In this document: one piece after another, positions 5,401 through 7,081 of the stretch
Layout: the number at the start of each line of letters is the position of its first letter
How positions within the stretch are numbered: position 1 is the stretch's first letter
DNA from: Pseudomonadota bacterium
Lineage (GTDB): Bacteria; Pseudomonadota; Gammaproteobacteria; Pseudomonadales; Oceanobacteraceae
DNA length: 7,081 bases
Assembly: GCA_023399105.1 (NCBI GenBank)
Contig: JAEWQT010000123.1
Span: forward strand, 1-7,081
Reading direction: 5' to 3'
Notes under the pieces: model-generated
Database searches by the model: none
Told to the model about the DNA's origin: nothing
Seen by the model: only the letters and a program-made list of their open reading frames with translations
Translations under genes and position numbers: made by a program

Positions 5401-7081
5401 CGCTGTCTAACTATCTGTCGGTATCACCGCAGTCCATGGACGGCCTGGTACGCCACCCGTTCTTTGACGATCTGGACGAGCGTCTGCGTGCTATTGACCC
5501 GGATATGCCGGTGGCCCGTTACAGCGTCGATGACGTACTGGATCGCGTACTGCAGGGTTACGTCACCGCGGAACGTCTGGCACCGGATACCGGTGAAAAC
5601 GCCAGCAAGCTGAAGAAATTCGGCAAGATCGATAAAGTCCTGATTCACGCCCGTGGCTGTACTGCGGTAAAACTGATCCGCAAAGCTCAGGAAAACGACA
5701 TTCAGGTAGTACTGATTCAGTCCGACCCGGATATGGATTCCGTGCCGGTGGACATGCTCGGCCCACAGGACCGAGTGGTCTGTATCGGTGGTAACACCCC
5801 GGATGAAAGTTACCTGAACGCCAAATCGGTGCTACGCATCGCCCACCACGAAGAAGTGGACGCCCTGCACCCGGGTATCGGCTTCCTGTCGGAAAGCAGC
5901 CAGTTTGCCGCGCTGTGTGGTAACCACGACATTAACTTTGTTGGGCCGCCGGTTTCCGCGATGGAAACCATGGGTAACAAATCCAACGCCATTAATACCG
6001 CCATGCGCGTCCAGGTACCGGTGGTACCGGGTTCGCACGGTATTTTAACCAGCTCGGCCAATGCCGCCGCGGTGGCTGACGAAATCGGCTACCCGGTGCT
6101 GCTGAAAGCGGTACACGGTGGTGGCGGTAAAGGCATTCAGGTGGTGCATTCCGCCGATAAAATCCATGCCCTGTTCCAGCAGATTTCCATGGAAGCCAAA
6201 GCCGCCTTCGGTAACGGCGACGTGTATCTGGAAAAATACGTGACTTCACTGCGCCACATTGAGGTGCAGGTGCTGCGTGACAGTCATGGCAACACCAAAA
6301 TTCTCGGTCTGCGCGACTGTTCTGTACAGCGTAATAACCAGAAGATTTTTGAAGAATCCGGTTCCACCATGCTGCCGCGTGAACTGGAACAAGCCGCTTA
6401 CGACTACGCCGCAAAGCTGGCCGATGCGGTGAAATACGTGGGTGCCGGTACGGTTGAATTTATTTTCGACCTGGCCGCCAATACCATTTATTTCATGGAA
6501 ATGAACACCCGTCTGCAGGTAGAGCACCCGGTGACCGAACTGGTGTCTGGCATTGATATCGTCAGCACGCAGTTCAAAATTGCCGAAGGCGAATCCATTG
6601 CCGACCTGAAACCGGTATCCAAAGGCTACGCCATTGAAGTGCGGGTGAACGCTGAAAAAGCCGTGCGCAAAAACGACAGCATCGAGTTTGTGCCAACCCC
6701 GGGTCAGATCCGCGACTGTGTGCTGCCGGAAGAAGATTACATCGAGCTGATCGCCATGGCGGCGCCTGGCAAGAAAGTATCGCCCTTCTACGACAGCATG
6801 GTGGTGCAGATTATTTGTTACGGTAAAGACCGTAACGACACCATCGCCAAGCTGCGTGAATACCTGGAGCGCGTACGTATTACCGGCGTGTGCACCAACA
6901 TTCCGCTGCTGAAGCGAGTGCTGGACGACAAGGTGTTCCAGGAAGGTGTGTACGACACCACTTACCTGCCGCAATTCCTGGATCGCATTGATGCTGATGC
7001 CCTGATTCAGGATATTGAAGACGCCGCCGAGCTGAGTGCCAACGCGGTTGACGCGGCAGCGCTGAAGATTGAAGGCTCGGA
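2463..7081 (+). CDS. Single-chain acyl-CoA (acetyl-CoA) carboxylase: CT-alpha, CT-beta and biotin carboxylase fused (runs off right edge)
   Basis: Biotin-dependent carboxylases attach CO2 to biotin using ATP (BC domain) and transfer it to acyl-CoA (CT domains). Acetyl-CoA as substrate, giving malonyl-CoA for fatty-acid synthesis, is inferred from AccA/AccD resemblance and the adjacent fabB. Seen: one unbroken frame of at least 1539 codons. Residues about 85-280 are AccA-like: FIDTPGAD (159-166) and the GAGYSGGA oxyanion-type loop (200-207). Residues about 300-836 are helix-rich and unrecognised. Residues about 837-1035 are AccD-like: SSGGMQTKEG (897-906), GDCTGGAQASF (937-947) and PFAGQ (964-968), but with no Cys4 zinc finger ahead. 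Residues 1054 to about 1520 are a full AccC-like ATP-grasp with counterparts of the E. coli catalytic residues: K1173, K1215, GGGGKG (1219-1224), H1265, K1294, E1332, E1346, N1348, R1350, E1354 and R1394. A biotin carrier domain is not reached. Start: ATG 2463 is the only in-frame ATG near the domain start; its Shine-Dalgarno is weak (GGA, eight bases away). In-frame GTG 2391 and TTG 2400 are less likely. Confidence 0.92.
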   Translation, partial: MKQKINPIETTARSVDQLFQEAEQLSADFSLFPEYEDNAVDHRVKGLVSPDRCVAEVERLRELDIDSYIEQAVAPSENSSRMGAKDIVKHLVIRIITETEDGPLYCAEADVAFGDQQRRVGFICQNREHAHGAWGPQHHNRAAQVARAFARRSMPIVTFIDTPGADAGEAANAANQAHSISHLITEMANNDVPTVGIIWGAGYSGGAIPLAATNILLSVRDGIFNTIQPQGLASIARKYNLSWQECAKYVGVSSYELRAAGIIDGIIDYAPSDADEKRYNLLQAITTGIQSIEESAAEFARTNPYLMDHYKRSIDRFLSPSDKLVKLEKDANFFLAQNPTEHINLFGLTYRYTRYLTMRRRIHSTSVENYGRLAEKEVPEGQLQQRLQRESKRKFQNWLQAPEKIVYDDLLHKSWKNFWSKYEDRDESRSTIARLFFGEPKNNYLKAKQELCFNLGLYLFNRWKSDAPVNFDGLLNYLEDYKQSQFMLRSGDILDATAVAEFIEKNPHALATWIREQLPHETRQELTQGLTKEKSRGALKQALATALNSILQDDLIPDSIRAQLKLSTRTEALANSLASSKVEANRRILEEALAPYIQFRQDNIQNPAHPDITILDAILHDELRDEFSHVCQNMLVFGQLYDNFIGNLVNVAKEANEHRALSRDSLKVLLEKSLAEATAGDSYTAQERESFNHWLSYFIKSNQRGDFLKSVEEWKKLAFPRLSDTLFVVITFIFEKLLPEYHAAEQDGKVYNGRISPVSIGRRKDFWNRLTMAYHDLLIQQVLDDTKRQKKTSAKAIIERFFSDFTETNASLMSADPVAFPGFRSSIEEALKKDIKPCGVITGIGTIKIGDRQQQVGALVSNLDFQAGAFDMAAAEKFCKLMVECARLNLPIVCFVSSGGMQTKEGAAALFSMAVVNDRITRFVRDNDLPIVIFGFGDCTGGAQASFVTHPLAQNYYFSGTNMPFAGQIVVPSYLPSTCTLSNYLSVSPQSMDGLVRHPFFDDLDERLRAIDPDMPVARYSVDDVLDRVLQGYVTAERLAPDTGENASKLKKFGKIDKVLIHARGCTAVKLIRKAQENDIQVVLIQSDPDMDSVPVDMLGPQDRVVCIGGNTPDESYLNAKSVLRIAHHEEVDALHPGIGFLSESSQFAALCGNHDINFVGPPVSAMETMGNKSNAINTAMRVQVPVVPGSHGILTSSANAAAVADEIGYPVLLKAVHGGGGKGIQVVHSADKIHALFQQISMEAKAAFGNGDVYLEKYVTSLRHIEVQVLRDSHGNTKILGLRDCSVQRNNQKIFEESGSTMLPRELEQAAYDYAAKLADAVKYVGAGTVEFIFDLAANTIYFMEMNTRLQVEHPVTELVSGIDIVSTQFKIAEGESIADLKPVSKGYAIEVRVNAEKAVRKNDSIEFVPTPGQIRDCVLPEEDYIELIAMAAPGKKVSPFYDSMVVQIICYGKDRNDTIAKLREYLERVRITGVCTNIPLLKRVLDDKVFQEGVYDTTYLPQFLDRIDADALIQDIEDAAELSANAVDAAALKIEGS

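Noticed and set aside
6246..6974. 242-codon open frame on the minus strand inside the biotin carboxylase domain
   Set aside because: It is antisense to a region with fully conserved ATP-grasp motifs and has no family resemblance of its own.

Overview
The window looks like chromosomal DNA of a gammaproteobacterium. The best phylogenetic marker is FabB: its start, its catalytic motifs and phrases such as EYAELGLRS and GGEEEHWS match the Pseudomonas-type KAS I that I know. Base composition and codon use look even throughout. I see no mobile element, tRNA, rRNA or CRISPR array, and no obvious sign of recent transfer.

Layout. Positions 1-617 (minus) hold the N-terminal 205 codons of a FAD-dependent glycerol-3-phosphate dehydrogenase (GlpD family), running off the left edge. 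Upstream of it on the same strand, at 659-910, lies a small 83-residue protein that resembles a short XRE/Cro-type helix-turn-helix protein. An AT-rich divergent intergenic region (911-1079) separates this pair from fabB on the plus strand (1080-2291). A near-perfect dyad (1031-1052) sits just in front of fabB. After fabB there is a 171-base gap with two hairpins. A single open frame then starts at 2463 and runs off the right edge (at least 1539 codons).

That last gene is the main point of interest. It is a single-chain biotin-dependent acyl-CoA (probably acetyl-CoA) carboxylase. An AccA-like carboxyltransferase alpha domain comes first, then about 500 residues of helix-rich sequence of no recognised family. 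An AccD-like beta domain without the AccD zinc finger follows, and then a complete biotin carboxylase domain. The order alpha-beta-BC differs from the AccD/AccA/AccB/AccC separate-subunit enzyme of most bacteria. It also differs from the eukaryotic BC-BCCP-CT chain, whose CT has a beta-like half first. The biotin carrier domain is not in the window and may lie just past the right edge.

Together fabB and the carboxylase make a fatty-acid elongation module: the carboxylase would supply malonyl-CoA, and FabB would condense malonyl-ACP with acyl-ACP. The divergent glpD-type gene handles glycerol-3-phosphate, the acyl acceptor of phospholipid synthesis. A lipid theme for the locus is therefore plausible but inferred.
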